DNA of 63,722 bases from Acidimicrobiaceae bacterium (GTDB lineage Bacteria > Actinomycetota > Acidimicrobiia > Acidimicrobiales > RAAP-2): contig PKXJ01000032.1 of NCBI GenBank assembly GCA_003132305.1, positions 251,551 through 315,272 of the forward strand. The letters are read 5' to 3'. Of this stretch, positions 44,630 through 53,560 are shown piece by piece. The stretch's first letter is position 1. Each line of letters opens with the position of its first letter. Under the pieces are notes generated by a model, which searched no databases, had not been told where the DNA came from, and saw only the letters and a list, made by a program, of their open reading frames with translations. Position numbers and translations under genes: made by a program.

Positions 44630-45342
44630 ACGAGCAGTTCTACTTTCGCCAGCTCCTCGCGGGTCGCGACTTTGCCGTCGGTGACGACGTGGCCACGTCG
44701 ATGCGTAACTTCTCCTACGCCCTCGGCGATCGCGAGACCGGCGACGCGATACTCGTGGACCCCGCCTATCGTCCGTCGGAGCTCGTCGATATGGTCACTG
44801 CCGACGAGATGAACGTGGTGGGCGTCGTCGCGACGCACTTCCACCCCGACCACATCGGCGGCACCCTCACCGGCGATCAGCACATCGCGGGCATCGCCGA
44901 ACTGCTGGCCCTCATCGAAGTTCCCGTGCACGTGCAAGCGGAAGAGGCGGAGTGGGTGAAAGCGCGTACCGGCGTGAGCGACGACGCGCTCACCCTCCAT
45001 CACGATCGTGATCAACTCGACGTGGGCACGGTCGCGGTGACGTTACTGCACACGCCCGGTCACACGCCCGGGAGTCAGTGCCTGCTCGTCGAAGGCCGAC
45101 TACTCAGTGGCGACACGCTCTTTATCGACGGGTGTGGTCGCACCGACTTTCCCGGCGGCGACACGCTCGAAATGTATCGAACGTTGAGCGAACGCCTGAA
45201 CGCGGTGAGCGACGAAACGGTGCTCTTTCCCGGACACTTGTACGCACCCGAGTCATTCCTTTCAATGGGTCACGTTCGAGCGCGCAACTACGTATTCTCG
45301 GCGAAGAGTCAAGAGGAGTGGCTCGCAATGTTCGCGTCATGA
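44626..45342 (+). CDS. Metallo-beta-lactamase-fold hydrolase (glyoxalase II/persulfide dioxygenase-like)
   Basis: 238 residues. The metal motif THFHPDHIGG has His 71, His 73, Asp 75 and His 76. Further ligands are in LLHTPGHTPGSQCLL, LLSGDTLFIDGCGRTDFPGG and VLFPGHLYAP. The GRTDFPGG segment is typical of persulfide-dioxygenase/ETHE1-like enzymes, which use one iron; glyoxalase II-like thioester hydrolysis is the alternative. It is in an overlapping set with xseAB and the FAD reductase. Confidence 0.87.
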   Translation: MNEQFYFRQLLAGRDFAVGDDVATSMRNFSYALGDRETGDAILVDPAYRPSELVDMVTADEMNVVGVVATHFHPDHIGGTLTGDQHIAGIAELLALIEVPVHVQAEEAEWVKARTGVSDDALTLHHDRDQLDVGTVAVTLLHTPGHTPGSQCLLVEGRLLSGDTLFIDGCGRTDFPGGDTLEMYRTLSERLNAVSDETVLFPGHLYAPESFLSMGHVRARNYVFSAKSQEEWLAMFAS

Positions 45343-46565
45343 GTTCACTGCTCTCGTCAGACCACGTTGTCGTCGTGGGCGCCGGCGTCGCCGGCTGGCG
45401 CTTCGTCGAGACGCTGCGTCGAGAGGGTTACGAGGGCGCGTTGACCCTGGTCGGCGACGAGCCCCACGCCCCCTACGACCGGCCGCCGCTGTCGAAACAG
45501 GTGCTCTCGGGTAAGTGGACTCTGGAAAAGGCGACGCTCGCGACGCCGGAGAGACTCGTGGCGTCCGGGGCCGCTCTTCGACTCGGCGTGCGCGCGACGC
45601 GCCTCGACGTGGCGAACACGACGGTGTTTCTTTCTGATGGATCCCAGCTCGAGGGCACGCACGTCGTGCTCGCCACAGGAGCCCTTGCTCGTCCCCTGTC
45701 CTTTCCTTCGTCGGGCGCGTTGGCGACACTTCGCAACTACGACGACGTCACGCGCCTTAGTGCGGTGCTCGATTCGCTCGAGCCCGAGAGCGTCGTCGTG
45801 GTTATTGGCGGCGGATTCGTGGGCGCCGAGGCGGCGACCTCGATCAAGGCCCGCGGATTGGTGCCGATCGTGCTGGAAGTCGCCGCCCGCCCCCTGATCG
45901 GCGCCGTGGGTGAAAAGGCGTCCGCCTGGCTCGAGGGTCTCGGCGCGGACTTTGGCATCGAGGTTCGCACCAATCAACGATTGATCGACGTCGCGCCAAG
46001 AGAAGACGGCGTTGAGATTACGTTTGACGACGGATCGTCGTTGAGGGCGGGCACGATTCTGGCCGCGGTGGGATCGTCGCTCGATCTCGCGTGGCTCGAC
46101 GGATCAGGTCTCACCATCGACGACGGAATTGTCGTCGACCGCGATTTTCAAGCGGCGAAGAACGTCGCGGCGATTGGCGACGTCGCGCACTTTGTCGTGA
46201 CGGGCGCGATGGGCGAGGAACGCGCGAGAATTGAACACTGGGAGATCGCGACCGATCACGCCGGGCAGTTGGCGCGGTTCTGGACGAGCGGTGAACGATC
46301 GACGGCCGTCACGATTCCCTACTTTTGGTCCGATCAGTACGGCAAGAAGATTCAGATGCTCGGCCATCCCCACCCGAGTGACGACGTCGTCATGGTCGAA
46401 GGCAGCCACGATGCGGGCAAGTGGCTGGCGCTCTACTCACGCGACGGATTCGTCACGGGCCTGGTGTCGCTCAGTCAACCGCGCGCTCTCGCGCTCTCGA
46501 AACCGTTACTGGAAGAGCCCACGTCACTCAAGAGCGCGCTCGAGAGGGCGCCGTGGTCGACCTAG
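45339..46565 (+). CDS. FAD-dependent ferredoxin/rubredoxin reductase-like oxidoreductase
   Basis: 408 residues. FAD-binding VVVVGAGVAGWRFVETLRR, the conserved YDRPPLSKQVLSG (BphA4/rubredoxin reductase family), NAD-binding VVVIGGGFVGAEAATSIKARG, and the FAD ribityl segment NVAAIGDVAHF are all present. It passes electrons from NADH to a small iron-sulphur or haem partner not encoded nearby. It starts in ATGA with the hydrolase stop and ends with a 4-base convergent overlap with the glycerol-kinase gene. Confidence 0.87.
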   Translation: MSSLLSSDHVVVVGAGVAGWRFVETLRREGYEGALTLVGDEPHAPYDRPPLSKQVLSGKWTLEKATLATPERLVASGAALRLGVRATRLDVANTTVFLSDGSQLEGTHVVLATGALARPLSFPSSGALATLRNYDDVTRLSAVLDSLEPESVVVVIGGGFVGAEAATSIKARGLVPIVLEVAARPLIGAVGEKASAWLEGLGADFGIEVRTNQRLIDVAPREDGVEITFDDGSSLRAGTILAAVGSSLDLAWLDGSGLTIDDGIVVDRDFQAAKNVAAIGDVAHFVVTGAMGEERARIEHWEIATDHAGQLARFWTSGERSTAVTIPYFWSDQYGKKIQMLGHPHPSDDVVMVEGSHDAGKWLALYSRDGFVTGLVSLSQPRALALSKPLLEEPTSLKSALERAPWST

Positions 46566-48010
46566 AACGAGATGCCAGAGAGTTCCGGGATAGTTCTCTC
46601 CGCGCGCTCAATGGTTGAGCGCCACGAGTGACGCGCGGACCTTCGCTCGTCGTCACTGAGCGAGGGCGTCGCTACGTAGCCCGGTGACCAGAGTCCCTCG
46701 ACGTCGTCGAGCGTGAGGTGGCCCGCCGCGACGAGCGCCATGAGACCGGCACCACGGGTGGTGGCTTCGCGATCGGAGGAGACCGCGACGGTGCGGCCCG
46801 AAAAGTCGGCGAGGCGCTGCACGAAGAGGCGATTCGCACTCATGCCTCCGTCGACGCGCCACTCGGGCAGCGACGTGTTGATCTCGTCCTCGGCGGCGTC
46901 AATGAGATCGGCTCCGCGTTGGGCAATGCCCTCGAGAACGGATCGCACCAGATGAGCTCGCGAGGAACCTCGCGTGAGACCAAAGAACGCTCCGCGCGCG
47001 CCGAAGTCCCACTGGGGCGTGCCGAGTCCCGAGAAGGCGGGAACGAAGGAGACCCCGTCGCTCGACGTCACGGACCGCGCTACTGCTTCGCTCTCGCGCG
47101 GATCGCTAAGTACTCCGAGCTCAACGAGCCACTCCACGCACGATCCGGCGCTCAAGATAATGCCCTCGACCCCCCAGGTCACGGCGTCGTCGTGGCTGCG
47201 CACCACGGTCGGATAGCAACCCGAAGCGAAACGGTTGAGCGTCTCGGGAGGTTCGTTCCCGTGAATCATGTCGAGCATCGCGCCGGTGCCAAAGGTGATC
47301 TTGGCGCCGGATCGCACGCACGACTGGCCAAAGAGAGAGGCCGGCTGATCGCCGACCAGGGCCGTGATGGGCGGCGAACCCGACAACGCGCTCGCGGCGC
47401 CAAAGGTACCCATCGTGTCGACGAGTCCGGCCAGCATCACCTCATCGAGATCGAGCAGCGAGAGGACTCGTTCGTCCCAACCATCGACGGTGCGATTGAC
47501 GAGGCCGTTCACGCTGGCGTTGGAGCGATCCGTGGCGAAGGTCGAGCCCTGCGTTAGGTGCCACGCGATCCATGTCTCAATCGTCGCGAATCGAAGATCC
47601 CTGGGCGCTCGACCGGACTGATCGACGAGCCACTTGATCTTCGTCGCGGACTGATTCGGTGCGAGTCGCACGCCCTTACTTTGCAAGACCAAACAGTCCA
47701 GCACCGTTCGCAGGTCCTGCCATCCGAGCGCCGGTCCGACGGCCTGAGAGGTCGTGGGATCAAAGACCACCGTCGTGGCTCGTTGATTCGTGATACCCAC
47801 GACGTCGCAGCGCCCGCCCTCGTGCAGGGTGACCTCCGCGAGCTCGAGTGAAAGCCGCGCGATCTCGGCGGGACCGAGCTCCACTTCACCGGGACTCGGG
47901 GTTCGTACCGTCAAGCGCTGTTGGTGCACGGCGCTGACCTGACCTAATTCGTCGACCAGCGCCGTTCGAATCGACGATGAGCCCACGTCGATCGCGAGGG
48001 CCTTCACCAC
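46562..48010 (-). CDS. glpK: FGGY-family carbohydrate kinase, glycerol kinase-like
   Basis: 482 residues, full length for glycerol kinase. AIDVGSSSIRTALVD is the phosphate-1 loop. ITNQRATTVVFDPTTSQAVGPALGWQDLR is close to the glycerol kinase segment. FGTGAMLDMIHGNEPP, FSGLGTPQWDFGARGAFFGLTRGS and VDGGMSANRLFVQRLADF complete the fold. It makes glycerol 3-phosphate in the cytoplasm. The context with glpD supports the assignment. The start overlaps the flavoprotein gene by 7 bases. Confidence 0.85.
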   Translation of the reverse strand: MVKALAIDVGSSSIRTALVDELGQVSAVHQQRLTVRTPSPGEVELGPAEIARLSLELAEVTLHEGGRCDVVGITNQRATTVVFDPTTSQAVGPALGWQDLRTVLDCLVLQSKGVRLAPNQSATKIKWLVDQSGRAPRDLRFATIETWIAWHLTQGSTFATDRSNASVNGLVNRTVDGWDERVLSLLDLDEVMLAGLVDTMGTFGAASALSGSPPITALVGDQPASLFGQSCVRSGAKITFGTGAMLDMIHGNEPPETLNRFASGCYPTVVRSHDDAVTWGVEGIILSAGSCVEWLVELGVLSDPRESEAVARSVTSSDGVSFVPAFSGLGTPQWDFGARGAFFGLTRGSSRAHLVRSVLEGIAQRGADLIDAAEDEINTSLPEWRVDGGMSANRLFVQRLADFSGRTVAVSSDREATTRGAGLMALVAAGHLTLDDVEGLWSPGYVATPSLSDDERRSARHSWRSTIERAERTIPELSGISF

Positions 48011-49448
48011 GTGCGACCTCCCAGACCGAGGACCCCGGGATTCAAGATGTTGTGAGGATCGAGGAGCCCCTTCACGCCTTCGAGAATGGTGAACGCACCG
48101 CCGAGTGCGTCCGAAACGAAGCGCGCTCGGTTACGCCCGACACCGTGGTGATGGCTTATCGCGCCGCCGACCCTCAGTACCTCGCTCATCGCGGCGTCCC
48201 AGGCGTGGCGATAGAAGGTGGTGAGGTCACCGTTGGGTTGGCCGGCGAAGGTGAAGTAGAGACACGCGCCGTCGAGGTACGCGTGGGACTGGTGGACCGA
48301 AACGACCGACATGCCCTCGAGGGCGCGCAGTGCTTCGTTGACCCGTTCGCGTAGGGAGTCGAGAATCGCCCAGGGGCCCGAGACTTCAATGGTGTCAACG
48401 ACGTAGCCCCGTTCCCAAAGTGGGGCCAACGCGCTGACGTCGTTGCGGCGCTCGAGCCAACGCTCGACGTACGAACTCTCGAGGTTTGTCGCCAGCGTGC
48501 ACTCTTCACGGACGATCGTCATGGTGGCTTCAACGAAGAGTGGATCGCCCTCGTCGAGCACGATGAGCGCGCATCCTTCGACGTCGAAGTTTCGCCGGGA
48601 CTCGGCTTCGTCGTAGAGGCGAAGTACCGCCGGGTGCGCGTCACGTTGAAGGATTCGCCGACACGCCTCCATGCCTTCACGAAAGAAACAAAGGAGAACG
48701 CGCCGCGCTGTTCGCTGGGTGCGAGCGCGTGCACGAGCAGCGTCGCCTCGGTGATTATCCCGAGCGTTCCTTCTGAACCGATGAAGAGTTGTAACAGATC
48801 AGGTCCGACGGCCTGGCGGGGCCCGTGTCCGCCGAGCACGACGACCTCGCCGCCCGCGAGTACGACGGTGAGTGCTCGCACCATGTCCTCGATCTTGCCG
48901 TAACGATTTGAGTATTGACCGGCGCCGCGACACGCGATCCACCCCCCGACCGTCGCGAGGTCGAAGGACTGGGGGAGGTGACCAACGGTGTAGCCGAGCG
49001 CTCGAACGAAACGTTCGAGGTCGGGACCAAAGACGCCGACTTGGACGCGAACGGTGCTCGACGTGGCGTCAAGCGCGATGACCTCACGCAGTCCGGTGAG
49101 ATCGAGCGCGATGGAACCGGGCGTGGGGACCGCGCCACCCCCGACGCCGGACCGGCCCCCCTGCGCGGTGACGCCGACGCGGTGGTCTTGCGCCACGCGC
49201 AGTGTCGCGCTCACGTCACTGGTCGAATGGGTGCGAACCACGACGCCGGGCCAGTTCTCGACGTGCCCGCTCGCGACGTCTGGAATCAGGCGAGGCCACC
49301 AGTCGCGCGCGTGCTCGGCTCGCGTACTCGTGCTCACGTCGAAGGAGACGCCGGCCCGGATGAGTTCATCGAGCAACACGCTGGAAGCGGGGTCGGGCGC
49401 CACGAGTGCGCCCGAGGGATAGTGATTGGGCATCGTGGGCTCGCTCAC
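48004..49448 (-). pseudogene. FAD-linked oxidase, alkyl-DHAP-synthase-like, with a frameshift
   Basis: Two frames together make one FAD_binding_4/FAD-oxidase_C protein. The 5' part (from 49448) gives WPGVVVRTHSTSDVSATLRVA, GVTAQGGRSGVGGGAVP and GHLPQSFDLATVGGWIA. The 3' part (to 48004) gives MEACRRILQRDAHPAVLRLYD and the ending GAISHHHGVGRNRARFV plus LDPHNILNPGVLG. HHHG and DPHNILNPG are typical of alkylglycerone-phosphate synthase-like flavoproteins. The frame changes near 48680-48692; one missing base at a T-rich stretch explains it. It is either a true lesion or an assembly error. It lies between glpD and glpK, so a substrate related to dihydroxyacetone phosphate is likely. Confidence 0.8.
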
Positions 49449-49457
49449 GTTGACGCC

Positions 49458-51086
49458 CTACAGGGCGAGGCCCGCGGCCGAGAACTCGTGGCCCACCAGT
49501 GCGCGGTACGCCTCGACTTGCGTCGCGATGTCCCCGTCACCCCAACCCATCTCGGGGGCGACCAGCTGCGCAATGGCTGGCGCGGCAGCGAGCGTGGCGC
49601 GCGCGTCGTGCAGGTGCGCGCGGGTTCGCCGCGTGAGCAGATCCACGAGGGAGGTCGCCATCTCTTCGCGAGCGCTAAAGATGAACTCCGCGCCCACGTA
49701 GGGCTGACCCGCAATCGGACACTCACCGAGCGACGGATCGTTCTGGATCATCTCGAGCACGGTCGAGGCATCGCCCCCGAAGCGGTGATAGAGGTGCGTC
49801 TCCAGTTCGCTCGTGGGTCGCCACGCGCTGACGCCGTAGAGGCGCAGCGTCTTGGTGCGCACGTGGGCGAGGTCGTTGATGTAGGGCTTGAGCGCGTCGA
49901 CCGCGTCCTCGGCCATCTGGCGATAGGTCGTCCACTTGCCCCCGGTGACGTGCACGACACCGTCACCCGAGTCCGTGACGCGGTGTCGCCGCGAGAGATC
50001 GGCGGTGCGCTCCTTGATTCTTTTACCTTTTTCAGGCGCGAGGAGCGGACGAAGGCCTGCCCACACGCCGGTGACGTCGTTCGTCGTGAGGTTCGACGAC
50101 GTCGACGCGTTCACGGTCGCCAGGAGATAGGCCACGTCCTCGGGCGAGCAGGTCGGATCGTCGATCGGTCCGCTGTACGCCGTGTCGGTCGTGCCGACGA
50201 AAGTGTAGGGCGCGTCGTCAAAGGGAACCACGAAGATGCTGCGTCGATCGTTCGGCACGCTCAGTACTGCCGCGACGTCGGCGGGTAGTCGATCGCGCGC
50301 CACACTCACGTGCACGCCCTTGGCGGGCGTAATGCGTCGGGAGGGTTGGTGCTCGGTCAAGGTGAAAATACTGTCGGCCCAGACGCCCGTCGCGTTGACG
50401 ACCGAGCGCGTCGCGATCGTGAACTTCTTCTTCGTGAGTTCGTCTCGACACACGACCGCCTCGACGCGTCCTCGCGCGTCCTTCACGACGTCGGCCGCGC
50501 TCACGTAGTTCGCGACGCTGGCCCGGTACTTCACTTTGGCCGTCTTGGCCAGAGTTAACGCGACGCGAGCGTCGTCACCTTGAGCGTCATAGTAGAGAAA
50601 GCCGGCGACCAGTCGATCGGTGCGAAGGGTGGGCAGGTGCGCGAGAGTCTCCTCTCGAGTGATTCGACGGTATCGATGCCCTATTCGCCATCCGCCACTC
50701 AGGTCGTAGATTCGAAGCGCCGTGGCGTAGCCCCTGACGATGGCCTTCGAGGCCACCCCGTTAGAGCCAAAGAGTGGGATCAAAAAGGGGAGCGGTTGCA
50801 CGAGGTAGGGCGCGTTGAGGAGAAGGCGCTGGCGCTCGCGAAGGTTCTCGTACACCAGTCGGAACTCTTTTTGCTGCAGGTAGCGAAGTCCGCCGTGGAC
50901 CATTTTGGACGACTTGGAACTCGTGCCCGACGCGAGGTCGCCACGTTCGATCAGCGCGACGCGCAGTCCCCTCGACGCGGCGTCGAGGGCCACGCCCGCG
51001 CCGGTCATACCGGCTCCAATGACGACCACGTCGAAACTGGACGCGGCGAGCGCGCTCAACTCGTCGGTTCGTCGCCACGTCGTCAT
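49458..51086 (-). CDS. glpD: Glycerol-3-phosphate dehydrogenase (FAD)
   Basis: 542 residues from the ATG at 51086 (MTTWRRTDEL); a slightly longer TTG-type start is possible. FAD-binding VVVIGAGMTGAGVALDAASRG, the signature SGTSSKSSKMVHGGLRYLQ, ATGVWADSIF, the FVGTTDTAYSGP motif and GGKWTTYRQMAEDAVD are canonical. Membrane-associated respiratory enzyme oxidising glycerol 3-phosphate to dihydroxyacetone phosphate. First gene of the three-gene glycerol locus. Confidence 0.93.
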   Translation of the reverse strand: MTTWRRTDELSALAASSFDVVVIGAGMTGAGVALDAASRGLRVALIERGDLASGTSSKSSKMVHGGLRYLQQKEFRLVYENLRERQRLLLNAPYLVQPLPFLIPLFGSNGVASKAIVRGYATALRIYDLSGGWRIGHRYRRITREETLAHLPTLRTDRLVAGFLYYDAQGDDARVALTLAKTAKVKYRASVANYVSAADVVKDARGRVEAVVCRDELTKKKFTIATRSVVNATGVWADSIFTLTEHQPSRRITPAKGVHVSVARDRLPADVAAVLSVPNDRRSIFVVPFDDAPYTFVGTTDTAYSGPIDDPTCSPEDVAYLLATVNASTSSNLTTNDVTGVWAGLRPLLAPEKGKRIKERTADLSRRHRVTDSGDGVVHVTGGKWTTYRQMAEDAVDALKPYINDLAHVRTKTLRLYGVSAWRPTSELETHLYHRFGGDASTVLEMIQNDPSLGECPIAGQPYVGAEFIFSAREEMATSLVDLLTRRTRAHLHDARATLAAAPAIAQLVAPEMGWGDGDIATQVEAYRALVGHEFSAAGLAL

Positions 51087-51145
51087 TAAGCAATGTTGAC
51101 ACAAGGCCCGAACTGGTTCGAAAACGGGGTCGGACGATGCTTAAT
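51085..51145. promoter_or_regulatory. Spaced inverted repeat upstream of glpD
   Basis: ATTAAGCA at 51085-51092, overlapping the glpD start codon, is mirrored by TGCTTAAT at 51138-51145. The arms are 53 bp apart, about five helical turns, which would allow a looped or two-site repressor complex. The rest of the gap to 51444 holds no gene I can support. Confidence 0.3.
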
Positions 51146-51444
51146 CATCTCGCGTCACGGTCGAGAGTGGTGGACCTCAGATGAATGGCTCGCTTCGCCG
51201 GTGAAAACGTCGATTGAAGGGCAAAGGAAAATCGGATGAAGAAAATGAACTTTGGGTCACGCGGGTGAAACCGAGCCGTGATGCAAAAACCACCGCGAGA
51301 CGAACTGACCTTGAAAAATAACGGAAATGAATCAAAGTACTGAATATGAACGCGTTGGGGGGTGATTGCCGAGCCTGGTCAAGAGCCGATAGTCTTTCGC
51401 CGAGCGGCCAATGTGGTGGCTTCGAATTCAGGGAGGAAGTGCTT

Positions 51445-52599
51445 ATGGCACTGAAGAAGATCAAGACGGCACTGCTAGCCGGGGCGACGGTGGCCAGTTT
51501 GGTGGCCGTTGGCATCTCCGCTAGTTCAGTGACCGCCGGCGGAGCGACGAGTGTGAACTGGTCGAAGGTGACGCATCTCACGAAGAGTGGTTCCACGTCC
51601 ATGGCGGCACTGGTGAAGGCCGCGAAGAAGGAAGGCAAGTTGAACGTCGTGGCGTTGCCGGCCAACTGGGCTAACTACGGCAACATCATCAAGGGCTTCG
51701 AGAAGAAGTACCACATCAAGATCAACTCGGAGAACCCCAACGGCTCGAGTGCTGAAGAGATTCAGGCGCTGACGTCGGACAAGGGACGCTCGTCGGATCC
51801 CGACGTCATCGACGTCGGCACGAGTTACGCCATCACGGCGAAGTCGGAAGGTTTGCTCGCTCCGTACAAGGTGTCGACCTGGAGTGAGATCCCGGCGGGC
51901 TTGAAGCAAGCTGGCGGTTACTGGTTTGACGACTACGGCGGCTACGTCGCCATTGGTTGCAACCCCAAGACCGTCACCACGTGCCCCACTTCATTCAAGG
52001 CCATGTTGACCGAGACGGGCGCGAACGGTTACAAAATTGGACTGAACGACAGCCCGCTCACGTCGAACTCGGCCCTAGCCGGTGTGCTGGCAGCCGCGGT
52101 GGCCAACGGTGGATCGTTGAGCAACGCCGCTCCGGGCGTGAGCTTCTTCGCGACACTCAATAAGAATGGCGCGTTCGTCAATACCATCGCGAGCTCGACC
52201 ACGGCGGAGAGTGGAACGACGAACATCATCATTTGGTGGGACTACCTCATGGCGAACGGCGGTATCGCCGTGCCGGGTTGGACGGTCGTCATCCCGAGCG
52301 ACGTGCTGATGGGGGAGTACTACAGCCAGGGCATCAACTCTGGTGGGCCAAACCCCGCGGCGGCCCGCCTCTGGGAGGAGTACCTGTACTCGGTGACCGG
52401 TCAAAACCTCTGGCTCAAGGGTGGAGCTCGCCCCGCTGAACTGGCGTACATGCAGGCGCACGGCACAGCGACTAAGTCGTTGGTGGCGGCGTTACCTGCG
52501 TTGCCCAAAGGTCAGACGCCACTGTTCCCCACGAACCAGCAAATTACGGCCGCAGCAACCCTTGTCAACAACACGTGGGCTGCGCAGGTGGGTAAGTAA
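51445..52599 (+). CDS. ABC transporter extracellular solute-binding protein
   Basis: 384 residues. A Sec signal peptide (KKIKTALLAGATVASLVAVGISASSVTA) has no lipobox. The mature type II fold contains KAAKKEGKLNVVALPANWANYG, SDPDVIDVGTSYAITAKSEG and GGYVAIGCNPKT, resembling the iron/putrescine/thiamine/phosphonate binding-protein cluster. ATG 51445 has GGGAGGA upstream and was chosen over the long frame. It precedes two permeases and an ATPase. The ligand is not deducible; an organic cation, phosphonate or ferric chelate are candidates. Confidence 0.85.
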   Translation: MALKKIKTALLAGATVASLVAVGISASSVTAGGATSVNWSKVTHLTKSGSTSMAALVKAAKKEGKLNVVALPANWANYGNIIKGFEKKYHIKINSENPNGSSAEEIQALTSDKGRSSDPDVIDVGTSYAITAKSEGLLAPYKVSTWSEIPAGLKQAGGYWFDDYGGYVAIGCNPKTVTTCPTSFKAMLTETGANGYKIGLNDSPLTSNSALAGVLAAAVANGGSLSNAAPGVSFFATLNKNGAFVNTIASSTTAESGTTNIIIWWDYLMANGGIAVPGWTVVIPSDVLMGEYYSQGINSGGPNPAAARLWEEYLYSVTGQNLWLKGGARPAELAYMQAHGTATKSLVAALPALPKGQTPLFPTNQQITAAATLVNNTWAAQVGK

Positions 52600-52621
52600 T
52601 TAGCGCGAACTGAATTCACTC

Positions 52622-53560
52622 ATGTCTAATAGTGGGATCGTTGCTTCGGACCCGGGTACTTCGGTACCCGGGTCCGAAGCAACGACGTTCAGTAGAAGTT
52701 CAAAACTCCGAAGGTTTCTTCGACGATGTGAGCCGACGTTCGCGATGGCTCCTTTTGTCGTCTACACCTTCCTCGGCCTCGGCATACCAGCCCTGGCCGT
52801 TATCTACGAAGCCTTTCGTGGAGATTCTGGTGGGTGGACGCTTAGTAACGTCAACGAAATCATGCACGGCGTCTTTCTCGTCGGTTTTGAGAACAGCCTC
52901 AAACTGGGTCTGCTCTCGGCATTGATTCCCGGTGTCCTGGGAGTCTTTTTGGCCTACGCGATTCAAACGTCGAAGAGCAATACTCTTCGGCGACTCTGCG
53001 CGACTGCCTCGGGCGTACTCGCCAACTTCGGTGGCATCAATCTCACGTTCATCTTCATCGCGACCCTGGGTTCGACGGGCGTGCTCACCTACTGGCTCCA
53101 GGACCTCGGCATCAAACTCACCAGTATTGGCTTCAATCTCTATTCGTTCTCCGGGGTATTAGTCGTATACATGTACTTTCAACTTCCATTGATGGTGCTC
53201 GTGATTACGCCGGCGCTCGGGGGCCTTCGCGCGAATTGGCGCGAGGCGGCGGAGAACATGGGCGCCTCGAGTTGGAGGTACTGGCTCCACGTCGGCGTTC
53301 CGGTGTTGCTGCCCTCGATTCTCGGCGGGATGCTCCTGCTCTTCGGTAGCGCCTTCGCGGCGTACGCCACCGCGGAGACGCTGACGCTCGGCCTCATCGC
53401 TCTTTCACCAATTCAAATCGGCAACTTCTTGAACGGTAACGTCATCGCAGGGCAGACCCACGTCGGCTACGCCATCGCCTTTGGGATGCTGATAATCCTT
53501 GCGATCACCATGATCGTCTACAGTCTCGTTCGAAAGAGGGCGTCGAAATGGCTCCAATAG
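52622..53560 (+). CDS. ABC transporter permease 1
   Basis: 312-residue membrane protein with six main helices. The cytoplasmic coupling motif REAAENMGASSWRYWLHVGVPVLLPSI is the EAA loop of type I importers. The first 40 residues are soluble, and their codons form a 22-bp hairpin (52638-52685). The start lies 23 bases after the binding-protein stop; the end overlaps permease 2 by 13 bases. A diverged, broken copy of its middle part occurs at 57277-57665. Confidence 0.87.
   Translation: MSNSGIVASDPGTSVPGSEATTFSRSSKLRRFLRRCEPTFAMAPFVVYTFLGLGIPALAVIYEAFRGDSGGWTLSNVNEIMHGVFLVGFENSLKLGLLSALIPGVLGVFLAYAIQTSKSNTLRRLCATASGVLANFGGINLTFIFIATLGSTGVLTYWLQDLGIKLTSIGFNLYSFSGVLVVYMYFQLPLMVLVITPALGGLRANWREAAENMGASSWRYWLHVGVPVLLPSILGGMLLLFGSAFAAYATAETLTLGLIALSPIQIGNFLNGNVIAGQTHVGYAIAFGMLIILAITMIVYSLVRKRASKWLQ
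52638..52685 (+). promoter_or_regulatory. 22-bp perfect stem with TTCG tetraloop inside the permease start
   Basis: Arms 52638-52659 and 52664-52685 are fully complementary around the loop TTCG. The structure starts 16 bases after the permease ATG and about 38 bases after the binding-protein stop. It codes for an Asp-Pro-Gly-Thr-rich segment before the first helix. Such an mRNA structure would protect the upstream binding-protein message from 3' exonucleases and reduce permease translation or transcription, giving the usual excess of binding protein. Confidence 0.75.

Noticed and set aside
48679-48692. Programmed -1 frameshift in the flavoprotein gene
   Set aside because: The site T TCT TTC is not a standard slippery heptamer and no downstream pseudoknot is evident; a simple indel is more likely, so it is only mentioned as a remote option.
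51177-51665. 162-codon minus-strand frame over the binding-protein leader
   Set aside because: It is antisense to the signal peptide and start of the binding-protein gene, which has a strong ribosome site; the translation shows no domain.
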